From positions 1 to 38,140 of the forward strand of contig ONAR01000025.1 in assembly GCA_900315835.1 (NCBI GenBank): 38,140 bases of DNA. The letters run 5' to 3'. The stretch is from an uncultured Prevotella sp. (GTDB lineage: Bacteria > Bacteroidota > Bacteroidia > Bacteroidales > Bacteroidaceae). Every line of letters starts with the position of its first letter. Positions within the stretch are counted from its first letter, which is position 1. Positions 24,888 through 32,841 of the stretch are shown piece after piece. The notes under the pieces were generated by a model. The model saw only the letters and a program-made list of their open reading frames with translations, was not told the origin of the DNA and did no database searches. A program made the position numbers and the translations under genes.

Positions 24888-25280
24888 TTATTTATTCTCC
24901 TTATAATACTTGGCGCCAGCCTGCACGTTCTTGATAAGTGCCTTTGAGGAGAAGGTAGCGCCAGTGACGGCGTCAACTTTCATCGTGGCAGCCTTCTTTA
25001 CGCTCTTGCCTTCGTATTTGGTGAGCAACTTCTTGGCACGGGCGAAATACTGCGGACTCTCGCGGTTGGGCAGTGTCTCAATCTTCGTAATCTTGTTGCC
25101 ACTGATATAAATCTTCACCGGAGTAGCACCGTGGTAGCCACGTACGTTCTTGGTGAGGGTGGTGGTGTTGACGATGGTCGTCTTGCCATCTTTTGTCATC
25201 ACGTTATCGTCGGCAGGGTGTGCGGCAGTCATCATCATGACTACGGCAGCGGCTGCAGCAAGCATTGCTGATTTCTTCAT
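24888..25280 (-). CDS. Small secreted FMN-binding-domain protein
   Basis: 130 residues from the ATG at 25280, chosen because it begins a signal peptide (MKKSAMLAAAAAVVMMMTAAHP); an ATG eight codons upstream is also in frame. The rest is one FMN-binding domain: YISGNKITKIETLPNRESPQYF in part, then VDAVTGATFSSKALIKNV near residue 105. The TGAT(F)S stretch resembles the site where ApbE attaches FMN to a threonine in NqrC/RnfG-like domains. A periplasmic flavin electron carrier is possible. No Rnf or Nqr genes are nearby, so its redox partner is unknown. Confidence 0.85.
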   Translation of the reverse strand: MKKSAMLAAAAAVVMMMTAAHPADDNVMTKDGKTTIVNTTTLTKNVRGYHGATPVKIYISGNKITKIETLPNRESPQYFARAKKLLTKYEGKSVKKAATMKVDAVTGATFSSKALIKNVQAGAKYYKENK

Positions 25281-25318
25281 AGTTTGTATATTTGATTTGT
25301 ACATTATCCAACGGATGG

Positions 25319-25326
25319 CAAAGTTA
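25319..25326 (-). promoter_or_regulatory. Predicted -7 box for the FMN-binding gene
   Basis: Minus-strand TAACTTTG fully matches TAnnTTTG, 38 bp before the ATG at 25280. This supports the chosen start. No upstream TTTG. Confidence 0.5.
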
Positions 25327-25401
25327 CCAAAACTTCAGGCCTTTTGTCGTTTAAGGGGAATTATTTAACATTAATTGGGTTCAGGCTACCGCAAAATTGT
25401 T

Positions 25402-25409
25402 TATCTTTG
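25402..25409 (+). promoter_or_regulatory. Predicted -7 box for the metallophosphoesterase gene
   Basis: TATCTTTG matches TAnnTTTG and lies 17 bp before the ATG at 25427. The in-frame ATG at 25397 would precede the transcription start, so 25427 is the start. Confidence 0.55.
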
Positions 25410-25426
25410 CCCCAAAGAGCATTGAT

Positions 25427-26395
25427 ATGAAAATAAAGTTGCGCCACAACACCGCCATGCGGCTCATCACAGGCAGCTGCCTGCTCATCGCCGTTCCAGC
25501 CGTGTTGTTTCTTGTCGTTTGGCCGTTCGCAGGATGGTGCTGGGCCTTGTTGCTCCCCATCCTGTGGGAGATGCTCATGGCCTATGGCTTCTTCTTCGGT
25601 TGGCGCCACGTCATCGTGCGGCGCGCCACATGCGTATCACCGTTGCTGCCGGCGTCGTTCAACGGTTATCGCGTGTTGCAACTGTCTGATATTCACATCG
25701 GTACCTATCTGCGCAACCGTCGTTTCATTGATAAACTCGTGGCGCTGGTCAATGATCAGCATGCCGACCTCGTCGTATTCACGGGCGACTTGGTCAATGT
25801 CTCGGCCGAGGAGGTCATTCCCTTCCAGTATGTGTTGAAGCAGGTCAGTGCCACCGACGGCGTATTGTCTATCATGGGCAATCACGACTATTGCGAATAT
25901 GGCGAGGACAAGAGTGAGCGCAACGTGGCGAAAAATCAGACGGTGCTGCACTATCTTGAAGAGAAGATAGGGTGGCATCTGCTGATGAACGAACATGTGC
26001 TCATCCACCGTGGCGACGACGCCATCGCCATCATCGGTGTGGAGAATATCAGTCGTCCGCCCTTCCAGGATTACGGCGATCTGAAGAAGGCCATGGAGGG
26101 GCTGCCGCAGGGGATGTTCAAGATATTGTTGAGCCATGACCCGAGCCATTGGCGGCGTGGGGTGCTTCATCAGACCGACATCGCGTTGACGCTCTCGGGC
26201 CATACCCATGCGGGGCAACTTAGGGTAGGGCGGCTGTCGCCCTCGAAGGTCGCCTATCAGGAGTGGGGCGGCAAATACACCGAAGACGGTTCGATGCTCT
26301 ATGTCTCGACGGGCATTGGTGGCACCGTACCATTCCGCCTCGGCGCTTGGCCCGAGATCAACATCATCACGCTGCAGCGAGGAGAAAATAAGTGA
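25427..26395 (+). CDS. Membrane-anchored metallophosphoesterase (YaeI-like)
   Basis: 322 residues. Two hydrophobic segments near the N-terminus (about 11-30 and 33-52) anchor it; the calcineurin-like domain follows with all metal-site motifs in order: SDIHIG near residue 87, GDLVN near 120, GNHDY near 148, SHDP near 231 and SGHTHAGQ near 252. Relatives include YaeI and the lipid A precursor pyrophosphatase LpxG, so a phospholipid or lipid A-type substrate is possible but unproven. The start is set by the promoter at 25402. The gene ends just before a 9-bp repeat array and the next predicted promoter, so it is probably a single unit. Confidence 0.88.
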   Translation: MKIKLRHNTAMRLITGSCLLIAVPAVLFLVVWPFAGWCWALLLPILWEMLMAYGFFFGWRHVIVRRATCVSPLLPASFNGYRVLQLSDIHIGTYLRNRRFIDKLVALVNDQHADLVVFTGDLVNVSAEEVIPFQYVLKQVSATDGVLSIMGNHDYCEYGEDKSERNVAKNQTVLHYLEEKIGWHLLMNEHVLIHRGDDAIAIIGVENISRPPFQDYGDLKKAMEGLPQGMFKILLSHDPSHWRRGVLHQTDIALTLSGHTHAGQLRVGRLSPSKVAYQEWGGKYTEDGSMLYVSTGIGGTVPFRLGAWPEINIITLQRGENK

Positions 26396-26402
26396 GTTGG
26401 TT

Positions 26403-26447
26403 GCCCCATTCACCCCATAAAACCCATAAGACCCATTCGCCCCATTA
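26403..26447. repeat. Tandem 9-bp repeat, five copies, reverse orientation
   Basis: Five copies of the 9-bp word AAGMCCCAT or close variants lie between the phosphoesterase gene and the next promoter. It is the reverse complement of the array at 21153-21197. Confidence 0.88.
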
Positions 26448-26490
26448 AAAGAAAAATTCTTTTTTTCTTTCTCTTTCCCCTCGTTTGCAC

Positions 26491-26498
26491 TATCTTTG
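26491..26498 (+). promoter_or_regulatory. Predicted -7 box directly before the start codon at 26503
   Basis: TATCTTTG matches TAnnTTTG and is followed after four bases by ATG. As at 14055, this predicts a transcript with little or no leader. Confidence 0.5.
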
Positions 26499-26502
26499 CA
26501 GT

Positions 26503-26970
26503 ATGAAAACTAATTATTTGCTGACCGGCTGCGTACTGTTGCTGGTCGTGCTTTGCTTTCTCAGCGTCAATGCGCCGCTGCGGTTTGACCATGAGCGACA
26601 GGTGCGTGAGACCGAGGTGAAGACGCGTCTCGTCGCCATCCGACAGGCCGAGGAGCGCTACTGCCAGCGTCATGGCACCTATACGGGCGACTTCAATGCA
26701 CTCGTCAAGGGCGGACTGTTGGCCGACTCACTGCGCTATATCCCCAACACCCGTAAGCCCTTCAGTCTGCGCGCGTCGGGTATCATGGGTAAGACCGGGC
26801 GCCAGATACCCGTCATGGAGTGCGGCGCACGCTATGATGAATACCTGCAGGGACTCGATGCCGACGAGGTGAGCAACCTCACCGATGAGGCTATGGGCGC
26901 CGGCCGCTTCCCCGGACTGAAGATCGGCGACCTTGAGACGCCCAACAACAACGCCGGCAACTGGGAATGA
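26503..26970 (+). CDS. Small membrane-anchored protein, pseudopilin-like
   Basis: 155 residues from the ATG at 26503; an in-frame ATG at 26485 lies upstream of the promoter box. One N-terminal membrane helix (LLTGCVLLLVVLCFLSV) leads into a charged helix reading VKTRLVAIRQAEERYCQRHG and then TYTGDF--LV. That helix-plus-AEERY-HGTYTGDF pattern closely recalls type II secretion and type IV pseudopilins, which place an uncleaved or cleaved hydrophobic helix before the same motif. There is no clear prepilin peptidase site. The rest is polar with no known domain. It starts what may be an operon with DUF3822, rsmD and a RecD-like helicase. Pilin likeness is my reading, not an established assignment. 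Confidence 0.6.
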   Translation: MKTNYLLTGCVLLLVVLCFLSVNAPLRFDHERQVRETEVKTRLVAIRQAEERYCQRHGTYTGDFNALVKGGLLADSLRYIPNTRKPFSLRASGIMGKTGRQIPVMECGARYDEYLQGLDADEVSNLTDEAMGAGRFPGLKIGDLETPNNNAGNWE

Positions 26971-27023
26971 CCATCGGCCACAGCGCCATACCGTAACAAC
27001 AGAAACGAAAACGAACAATACTT

Positions 27024-27824
27024 ATGGATAGCGAGCAGAACAAACAACCCCGACTGACCATACGCGTAGCCAAAGGCTCACTGAGTTTCTCAGTGCCTGA
27101 CAATTCGGCCGGCACGCAGATTATCTATGAGCCATACGTGCCTAAGAGCGGCGTGTCGATGCCCGCCAACCTGCGTGAGGCGTTCAAGACCGTGCCGTTG
27201 CTCAGCCGGCCGTTGACCCGTGCGCAGGTGTTGATCGACTGTCCGTCGCTGCTCATCCCCGTCGAGGAATATAACGAGGCCAACAACGCGCAGCTTTATT
27301 TCCACAGCTTCCCCGAGGCCGAGGGCCGCCTGGTGATGAGCAACGTGCTGCCGCAGCTCAATGCCGTGGCGCTGTTTGCCGTCAACAAAGACCTGAAATT
27401 GGTTGTTGACGACCATTTTCCCGACGTACGCTTCACGCTGCTCATGCGCCCCGTGTGGGACTACCTGCGGCGGCGCAGTGCGGTGGGCAACCGGCGTAAG
27501 CTCTTTGCCTATTACCACGACAACGTGTTGGAGTTGGTCAGTTTCGAGCGCAACCGCTTCATCTTCGCCAACCGCTATGAGGCGCGCCATGTGAAGGACC
27601 TGGTGTATTTCATCCTCTTCGTCTGGAAGCAGCTCGCCCTCGACCAGCAGCGCGATGAGTTATTCCTTGTGGGCAACCTGCTCGACAAGGATGCCCTGCT
27701 CGACACATTACGCAAATATATTCAGGTGGTGAGCGTTATTAATCCGTCGGCCAGCTTCAACCGCGCCCCGCTCACGCAGTTGCGCGGCATCACGTTCGAC
27801 CTCATCACCCTTTATCTCGGATAA
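27024..27824 (+). CDS. DUF3822 protein, actin-like (ASKHA) fold candidate
   Basis: 266 residues, soluble, without signal peptide. It matches the Bacteroidota family DUF3822. Features recall the divided actin-like ATPase fold: an N-terminal TIRVAKGSLSFSV strand pair, RPLTRAQVLIDCPSLLIP near residue 60, a second strand set KLFAYYHDNVLELVSFERNRFIFANRY near 155 (in part), and DELFLVGNL near 215. PilM of type IV pilus machines has this kind of fold. I recall the family being placed in the actin-ATPase clan, but cannot check it. It starts 53 bp after the pseudopilin-like gene and ends 3 bp before rsmD. Confidence 0.75.
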   Translation: MDSEQNKQPRLTIRVAKGSLSFSVPDNSAGTQIIYEPYVPKSGVSMPANLREAFKTVPLLSRPLTRAQVLIDCPSLLIPVEEYNEANNAQLYFHSFPEAEGRLVMSNVLPQLNAVALFAVNKDLKLVVDDHFPDVRFTLLMRPVWDYLRRRSAVGNRRKLFAYYHDNVLELVSFERNRFIFANRYEARHVKDLVYFILFVWKQLALDQQRDELFLVGNLLDKDALLDTLRKYIQVVSVINPSASFNRAPLTQLRGITFDLITLYLG

Positions 27825-27827
27825 ACC

Positions 27828-28358
27828 ATGCGCATCATAACAGGTCAATACAAAGGGCGTCATTTCGACATTCCCCGCACGTTCAAGGCGCGCCCGACCA
27901 CAGATTTCGCCAAGGAGAATATCTTCAACGTACTGAATGGCTACATCGATTTCGACGGTGCCAGTGCCTTGGACCTCTTCGCCGGTACGGGTAGTATCTC
28001 GCTTGAGATGCTCTCACGCGGCTGCCGCCCTGTGGAGAGTGTGGAGGGCGACCGCGACCACGCCCGATTCATCGCCGAATGCATGAAGAAGATTGGTACT
28101 GCCGACAACGTCCTGGTGCGGGGCGATGTTTTCCGCTTTGTCAAGAAATGTCACAGTCAGTTCGACCTTATCTTTGCCGACCCGCCCTATGCCCTCGAGC
28201 AACTGCCGCAGATACCACAGTTGGTGCTCGACAGCGGGATACTCAGCGATGGCGGCATCTTTGTCTTTGAGCATGGCAAGCACAATGACTTCTCCGACCA
28301 TCCCCGCTTCGTCGAGCACCGCAGCTACGGCAGCGTCAACTTCTCACTGTTCAGGTAA
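27828..28358 (+). CDS. rsmD: 16S rRNA (guanine(966)-N(2))-methyltransferase RsmD
   Basis: 176 residues, normal length. The enzyme methylates G966 of 16S rRNA in the small subunit using S-adenosylmethionine. The N-terminal MRIITGQYKGRHFDIP and RPTTDFAKENIFNVL are hallmarks of the family. The SAM site is LDLFAGTGSISLEMLSRG near residue 46 and the catalytic motif is DPPY in IFADPPYAL near 116. It starts 3 bp after the DUF3822 stop, implying co-translation; this pair is common in Bacteroidota genomes as far as I recall. Confidence 0.95.
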   Translation: MRIITGQYKGRHFDIPRTFKARPTTDFAKENIFNVLNGYIDFDGASALDLFAGTGSISLEMLSRGCRPVESVEGDRDHARFIAECMKKIGTADNVLVRGDVFRFVKKCHSQFDLIFADPPYALEQLPQIPQLVLDSGILSDGGIFVFEHGKHNDFSDHPRFVEHRSYGSVNFSLFR

Positions 28359-28406
28359 CGCATTGTCCGTCAGCGCTTATCATATCCTTCCGTATATCCA
28401 CCGCCC

Positions 28407-29852
28407 ATGAAAACAACCGAATTTGTTGACCGCATCCTGCAACGCCTCGGCTTTGAGCCGACGCAAGACCAGTTGGCCGCGACGCGTATGTTTGCCGCCT
28501 TCTTGGCTGACCGTGCGCCCGAGTCGGCAATGGTGATGCGCGGTTCGGCAGGTACGGGTAAGACCACGCTGGCCAGTGCAATGGTCGACACCCTTCGCAG
28601 CCTCGGCCAGCCTATCGTGCTGATGGCGCCCACCGGTCGTGCGGCCAAGGTGTTTGCCGTCAACAGCCACCTGCCAGCAGCCACCATCCACCGCACCATC
28701 TACCGTGAGCGCAGCGTGGCGCCCGACAGTCAGTTCAACCTCAATTTCAACCGCTCCCGCCGTACGCTGTTCGTCGTCGATGAGGCTTCGATGATCAGCG
28801 GCCGCTCGTCGGCCGACCGTACGTTTGGTACCGGCAATCTGCTCGACGACCTCATCAAGTTTGTGTACAGCGGCGACCAGTGCCGACTGTTGCTCATCGG
28901 CGACAGCGCCCAGCTGCCGCCCGTCGGTGAGCAGGAGGCGCCCGCCCTCTCGCCCGACGAGTTGGGTGCCTACGGCCTGAAGGTATATGCCTGCGACCTC
29001 GGCGAGGTGGTGCGGCAGGGTAAGACTTCTGGCATTCTGCTCAATGCCACACAGCTGCGGCTCAGCATGCCTTCGTGGGAAGAGCAGATGACCAACCCCA
29101 TTCTGCCTAAGTTGCGGGTGAAAGGCTTGGCTGATGTGGTGCGGGTGCCGGGCAATGAACTCATCGAACAGCTGGCCAGCAGTTACAGTGAGGTAGGCGT
29201 CGACGAGACCATCGTCGTGACGCGCTCCAACAAACGGGCGACCATCTACAATCAAGGCATCCGCGCCCGTGTGCTCGACCTCGACGATGTGCTTTGCGGT
29301 GCCGACCGCGTGATGGTGGTGAAAAACAAATATCTCTCCAATACTGACGGGGCTTTAAGAACCACCCGCCAACTGTCGTTCATTGCCAATGGGGACCGGT
29401 GCGAGGTGAGGCGTGTGCGTCATTTCCGCGAGCTTTACGGTTTCCATTTTGCCGACGCCACCCTGCGTTTCCCCGACTACGACGGTCAGGAGTTGCAGTC
29501 CATCGTCATGCTTGATGCCCTTGGCAGCGATGCGCCCGCCCTCACGCGTGAGCAACAGGACCAGCTCTACAACAGGGTGATGGAAGACTACAGCGACTTG
29601 CCGCTGAAGGGAGACCGCATGCGGGCCGTGCGCGACAATCCCTATTACAACGCCCTGCAGATTAAGTTCGCTTACGCCGTCACCTGCCACAAGGCGCAGG
29701 GTGGACAGTGGGAGCACGTTTACATCGATCAGGGTTATATGACCGCCGACATGCTCACCCCCGACTATTTTCATTGGCTCTACACCGCTGTCACCCGCGC
29801 CCGCACCCGCCTCTTCCTCGTCAATTGGCCGGAGGAGCAGGTGAGTTCTTGA
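28407..29852 (+). CDS. RecD-like ATP-dependent DNA helicase (UvrD_C_2)
   Basis: 481 residues, shorter than full RecD2 (about 700 or more), lacking its N-terminal helix-hairpin-helix part. Motif I GSAGTGKTT is at residues 46-54, motif Ia APTGRAAK near 74, motif II VVDEASM near 121, motif III GDSAQLPPVG near 169, and the final VTCHKAQGGQW near 424 precedes YTAVTRARTRLFL (motif VI). This is a superfamily 1B 5'-to-3' helicase core. It follows rsmD by 48 bp, and comEC follows downstream after a repeat block, so a part in handling incoming or repaired single-stranded DNA is conceivable. Confidence 0.88.
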   Translation: MKTTEFVDRILQRLGFEPTQDQLAATRMFAAFLADRAPESAMVMRGSAGTGKTTLASAMVDTLRSLGQPIVLMAPTGRAAKVFAVNSHLPAATIHRTIYRERSVAPDSQFNLNFNRSRRTLFVVDEASMISGRSSADRTFGTGNLLDDLIKFVYSGDQCRLLLIGDSAQLPPVGEQEAPALSPDELGAYGLKVYACDLGEVVRQGKTSGILLNATQLRLSMPSWEEQMTNPILPKLRVKGLADVVRVPGNELIEQLASSYSEVGVDETIVVTRSNKRATIYNQGIRARVLDLDDVLCGADRVMVVKNKYLSNTDGALRTTRQLSFIANGDRCEVRRVRHFRELYGFHFADATLRFPDYDGQELQSIVMLDALGSDAPALTREQQDQLYNRVMEDYSDLPLKGDRMRAVRDNPYYNALQIKFAYAVTCHKAQGGQWEHVYIDQGYMTADMLTPDYFHWLYTAVTRARTRLFLVNWPEEQVSS

Positions 29853-30077
29853 GTTTGTTAGTTAGTTTTTGAGTTTATGAGTTCTTGAGTTTTTAAGCTT
29901 CAATGTGCTTCCGGACTTCTGTCTTCCGGACTTCTGACTTCTGGACTTCTAATAACTCCCAGACTTCTAATATCTTCCGAACTTCTAATAGCTTCTCACT
30001 TCTCGTAATGACTGGACTTCCGGACTTCTGACTTCTGGACTTCTAAACTAAACTTCTATCTTCTAAAAACTTCTCCC
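29852..30077. repeat. GAGTT-type and GGACTTC-type repeats before comEC
   Basis: First comes TGAGTTCTTGAGTTT-type short-period text (to about 29898), then many GGACTTC words. The segment CGTAATGACTGGACTTCC at 30006-30023 is the same core as near 681 and the reverse complement of that downstream of comEC near 31767-31780. Confidence 0.88.
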
Positions 30078-30079
30078 AA

Positions 30080-31717
30080 ATGCTTCGCAACCCCCTCCTT
30101 CCCATAGCCATTGTCCTAATCTTGGGCATTGTTGTAGGCGATGCTACCGGCGACGCCATTGGCGCGGCGCTCGGCAGTTGGGGGTTGCTCATGGTGCTGA
30201 CGCTGTTGATTGCTCTGAGTGTGGCGGTCGCCCTGCTGCTCAACAGCCGTCATAAGATGGGCAGTTCGGTAGCCGTGTATCTTGCCATCTTCTTCTTTGG
30301 CGTGGCGCTGATGGTCAAGACTGCTGATAGCTTGCGGTTTACGTTTGATGAAGGACAGCCGGTCGATTACGAGGCCGTGGTGATGAGTGAGCCGAAGGTT
30401 GCCGGCAAGACGCTGCGCTGCGATCTCAGTCTCATCAAGGTCAACGGTCGGATGCTGCGGCGCCCCATCAAGGTGAAGGCCGCCATCCTACGCGACACCG
30501 TCAGCAACGACTGGCGTCATATTCATTTGGGCAGTGGCATTGCCGCCGCCTCCCCGATGGAGCCGTTGCACGCCTTTCGACCCAACAGTAGCACTCGGCC
30601 CAACAGCAACTTCCAGTCCAACAGCAACTTCGACTACGTGCGCTGGCTCCGGGTGCATGGCTTCTCCGCCCAGACCTTTATCTATTACAGCGACTGGGAG
30701 TTGCGCCGCGTATCGTTACAGCCCCTCTCCCGATTCGAGCGACTCCGTCTGCGCGCCATGCTGTTCAGAGACCGTTTGGTCAACCGCTTCGTGCAGATGA
30801 CCAGTAGTTCGGCCGACGACCAGGGCACAGCCATTATCGCGTCGATGGTGTTAGGCGACCGCCATACCGTCAGCCGCCAGACCAAGGACCTCTATTCAGC
30901 GACTGGCGCCTCACATGTATTGGCGCTGTCGGGACTCCATCTCGGTATCATCTACACCGTACTGACGTTGCTTTTCGGCCGTCGGCGCCGCCATGAGTGG
31001 CTGTCGCAGGCACTCATCCTGTCGGCCATCTGGGGCTACGTCGTGTTGGTCGGCATGGGTACGAGCATCATGCGGTCGGCGGTCATGCTGTCCATCTTCT
31101 CCCTCTGTCAGGTGCTTCACCGCGACGGAGCCTCGGTCAACACCCTCTCGTTTGCCGCCATCTGCCTGTTGGTGGCCAGTCCCATGAGTCTATGGGACAT
31201 CAGCTTCCAACTCTCCTTCCTCGCCGTGTTGGCCATCGCCGTCTATTACCGTCCGATGTACCGCCTCCTCCGTTTGAAGACGAGGGTAGGGCGGTCGGTA
31301 TGGGGCATGCTCGCCATCTCGGTGGCGGCGCAGTTGGGTACGGCGCCCGTCGTGGCTTATTACTTCGGCCGTTTCTCCACCTATTTTCTGCTCACCAACC
31401 TGATTGTCATCCCCTTTGCTACCGTCATCATCTACGGTTCGGTGGTGTTGGCGGTGCTGTCGTCGTGGTCTGTCGTTGCCATGCCTGTGGCCCATCTGTT
31501 GACCACGCTCGCCCGATGGCTCAACGCGTCGCTCGGCTGGGTGGCTACGCTGCCTGGTGCCAGCATCAGTGATATAAAAATGAGTCTGCCGCAGGTATAC
31601 CTTATTTATATAGCGCTGTTCTGTCTGACCGTAGCCTTTGCCCGCTTCCCCTTCCGTCGGCCGTTCAATGTGAGGGAGGATATCCGCAAGCGGCATCGGG
31701 AGCTGATGGAGAAGTGA
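30080..31717 (+). CDS. comEC: ComEC/Rec2 family DNA-uptake channel protein
   Basis: 545 residues. Three hydrophobic segments in the first 80 residues lead into a soluble DUF4131/OB-like region, then the polytopic competence domain (about residue 255 on) with the landmark ALSGLHLGIIYTVLT near 275 and a further run of helices. Gram-positive ComEC carries a C-terminal metallo-beta-lactamase-like nuclease domain, which is missing; that shorter form is common in Bacteroidota. ComEC passes single-stranded DNA across the inner membrane. The gene is flanked by GGACTTC/AAGTCC repeats in opposite orientation (about 30006-30077 and 31727-31782). No promoter box is evident just upstream. Confidence 0.9.
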   Translation: MLRNPLLPIAIVLILGIVVGDATGDAIGAALGSWGLLMVLTLLIALSVAVALLLNSRHKMGSSVAVYLAIFFFGVALMVKTADSLRFTFDEGQPVDYEAVVMSEPKVAGKTLRCDLSLIKVNGRMLRRPIKVKAAILRDTVSNDWRHIHLGSGIAAASPMEPLHAFRPNSSTRPNSNFQSNSNFDYVRWLRVHGFSAQTFIYYSDWELRRVSLQPLSRFERLRLRAMLFRDRLVNRFVQMTSSSADDQGTAIIASMVLGDRHTVSRQTKDLYSATGASHVLALSGLHLGIIYTVLTLLFGRRRRHEWLSQALILSAIWGYVVLVGMGTSIMRSAVMLSIFSLCQVLHRDGASVNTLSFAAICLLVASPMSLWDISFQLSFLAVLAIAVYYRPMYRLLRLKTRVGRSVWGMLAISVAAQLGTAPVVAYYFGRFSTYFLLTNLIVIPFATVIIYGSVVLAVLSSWSVVAMPVAHLLTTLARWLNASLGWVATLPGASISDIKMSLPQVYLIYIALFCLTVAFARFPFRRPFNVREDIRKRHRELMEK

Positions 31718-31726
31718 GAAGCTTTT

Positions 31727-31782
31727 TGAAGTCCAGAAGTTATTAGAAGTCCGGAAGTCGGAAGTCCAGTCATTACAATGAG
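31727..31782. repeat. AAGTCC repeat after comEC
   Basis: GAAGTCCAGAAG and GGAAGTCCAGTCATTACAAT words match the block near 604-633 and mirror the block before comEC. It sits ten bases after the comEC stop. Confidence 0.9.
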
Positions 31783-31859
31783 GGGAGAGAAAGGGAGCGG
31801 ATAAGACTCTGCACAATTCGTTGATTTTGTGCAATAAAAGGCGCTTTTAAGGTCAATTG

Positions 31860-31891
31860 TTTGGGTAAAAGGGAGAATATTAGTAATTTTG
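31860..31891 (+). promoter_or_regulatory. Predicted promoter for etfB-etfA-acd
   Basis: TTTG (31860-31863), a 20-bp spacer and TAATTTTG (31884-31891) match the Bacteroidota promoter at every fixed position, the best promoter in the window. The etfB ATG is 62 bp downstream. Confidence 0.8.
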
Positions 31892-31953
31892 CCGTACATT
31901 ATACCCCGCTGGTGGAAACGAAATAGATAAAATATAATTATATAGCATTACTT

Positions 31954-32838
31954 ATGAAGTTGAACATTGTAGTACTTGCCAAGCAAGTACCTGACACGAG
32001 AAACGTGGGTAAGGATGCCATGACTGCAGAGGGTACGGTCAACCGTGCCGCACTTCCGGCCATCTTCAACCCCGAGGACTTGAACGCCCTGGAGCAGGCT
32101 CTCCGCATCAAGGACACTGATCCCGACAACATCAAGGTGGGTGTGGTAACGATGGGTCCCCCGCGTGCCGGTGAGATCATTCGTCAGAGCCTCTATCGCG
32201 GAGCCGACTGTGGTTGGCTGCTTACCGACCGTAAGAGTGCCGGTGCCGACACCCTGGCCACTGCTTATTTTCTTTCCAAAGCCATCGAGAAGATTGACAA
32301 GGAAGTCTGGCATGTGGATATGGTGATTGGCGGTCGTCAGGCTATCGATGGCGATACCGCTCAGGTGGGTCCTCAGGTAGCCCAGAAGTTGGGCCTGAAC
32401 CAGGTGACCTACGCCGAAGAGGTACAGAAGATTGAGGATGGCAAGGTGACTATCCGCCGTCATATCGACGGCGGTGTGGAGACCGTTGTTGCTCCGCTGC
32501 CTGTGTTGGTCACGGTCAACGGTACGGCTGCCCCCGCCCGTCCTTGCAACGCCAAGCGTGTGATGAAATACAAATACGCCACCTGCCCCATGGAGCGCAA
32601 GGGCGATGAGCCTTGGGCCGCACTCTATGAGCAGCGCCCCTATCTGACGCTCGGACAGTGGAGCATCGCCGACTGCGGTGCCGACTATGAGCAGTGCGGA
32701 CTGGCTGGCTCGCCCACCAAGGTGAGCGCCGTGAAGAGCATCGTCTTCCAGGCTAAGGAGAGCAAGCGCCTCACCGCCTCGGATGCCGATGTGGAAGGAC
32801 TCGTTAAAGAACTGTTGGCTGAAAATATTATCGGATAA
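31954..32838 (+). CDS. etfB: Electron transfer flavoprotein, beta subunit
   Basis: 294 residues. The start MKLNIVVLAKQVPDT and the segment GPPRAGEIIRQSLYRGAD near residue 69, then VIGGRQAIDGDTAQVGPQ near 127, are EtfB/FixA signatures. EtfB joins EtfA to carry electrons from acyl-CoA dehydrogenases on FAD, with AMP or a second flavin in the beta subunit. It is first in an etfB-etfA-acd operon behind a strong promoter. It is somewhat longer than mitochondrial EtfB (about 255). Whether the pair bifurcates electrons cannot be read by eye. Confidence 0.95.
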   Translation: MKLNIVVLAKQVPDTRNVGKDAMTAEGTVNRAALPAIFNPEDLNALEQALRIKDTDPDNIKVGVVTMGPPRAGEIIRQSLYRGADCGWLLTDRKSAGADTLATAYFLSKAIEKIDKEVWHVDMVIGGRQAIDGDTAQVGPQVAQKLGLNQVTYAEEVQKIEDGKVTIRRHIDGGVETVVAPLPVLVTVNGTAAPARPCNAKRVMKYKYATCPMERKGDEPWAALYEQRPYLTLGQWSIADCGADYEQCGLAGSPTKVSAVKSIVFQAKESKRLTASDADVEGLVKELLAENIIG

Positions 32839-32841
32839 GAC

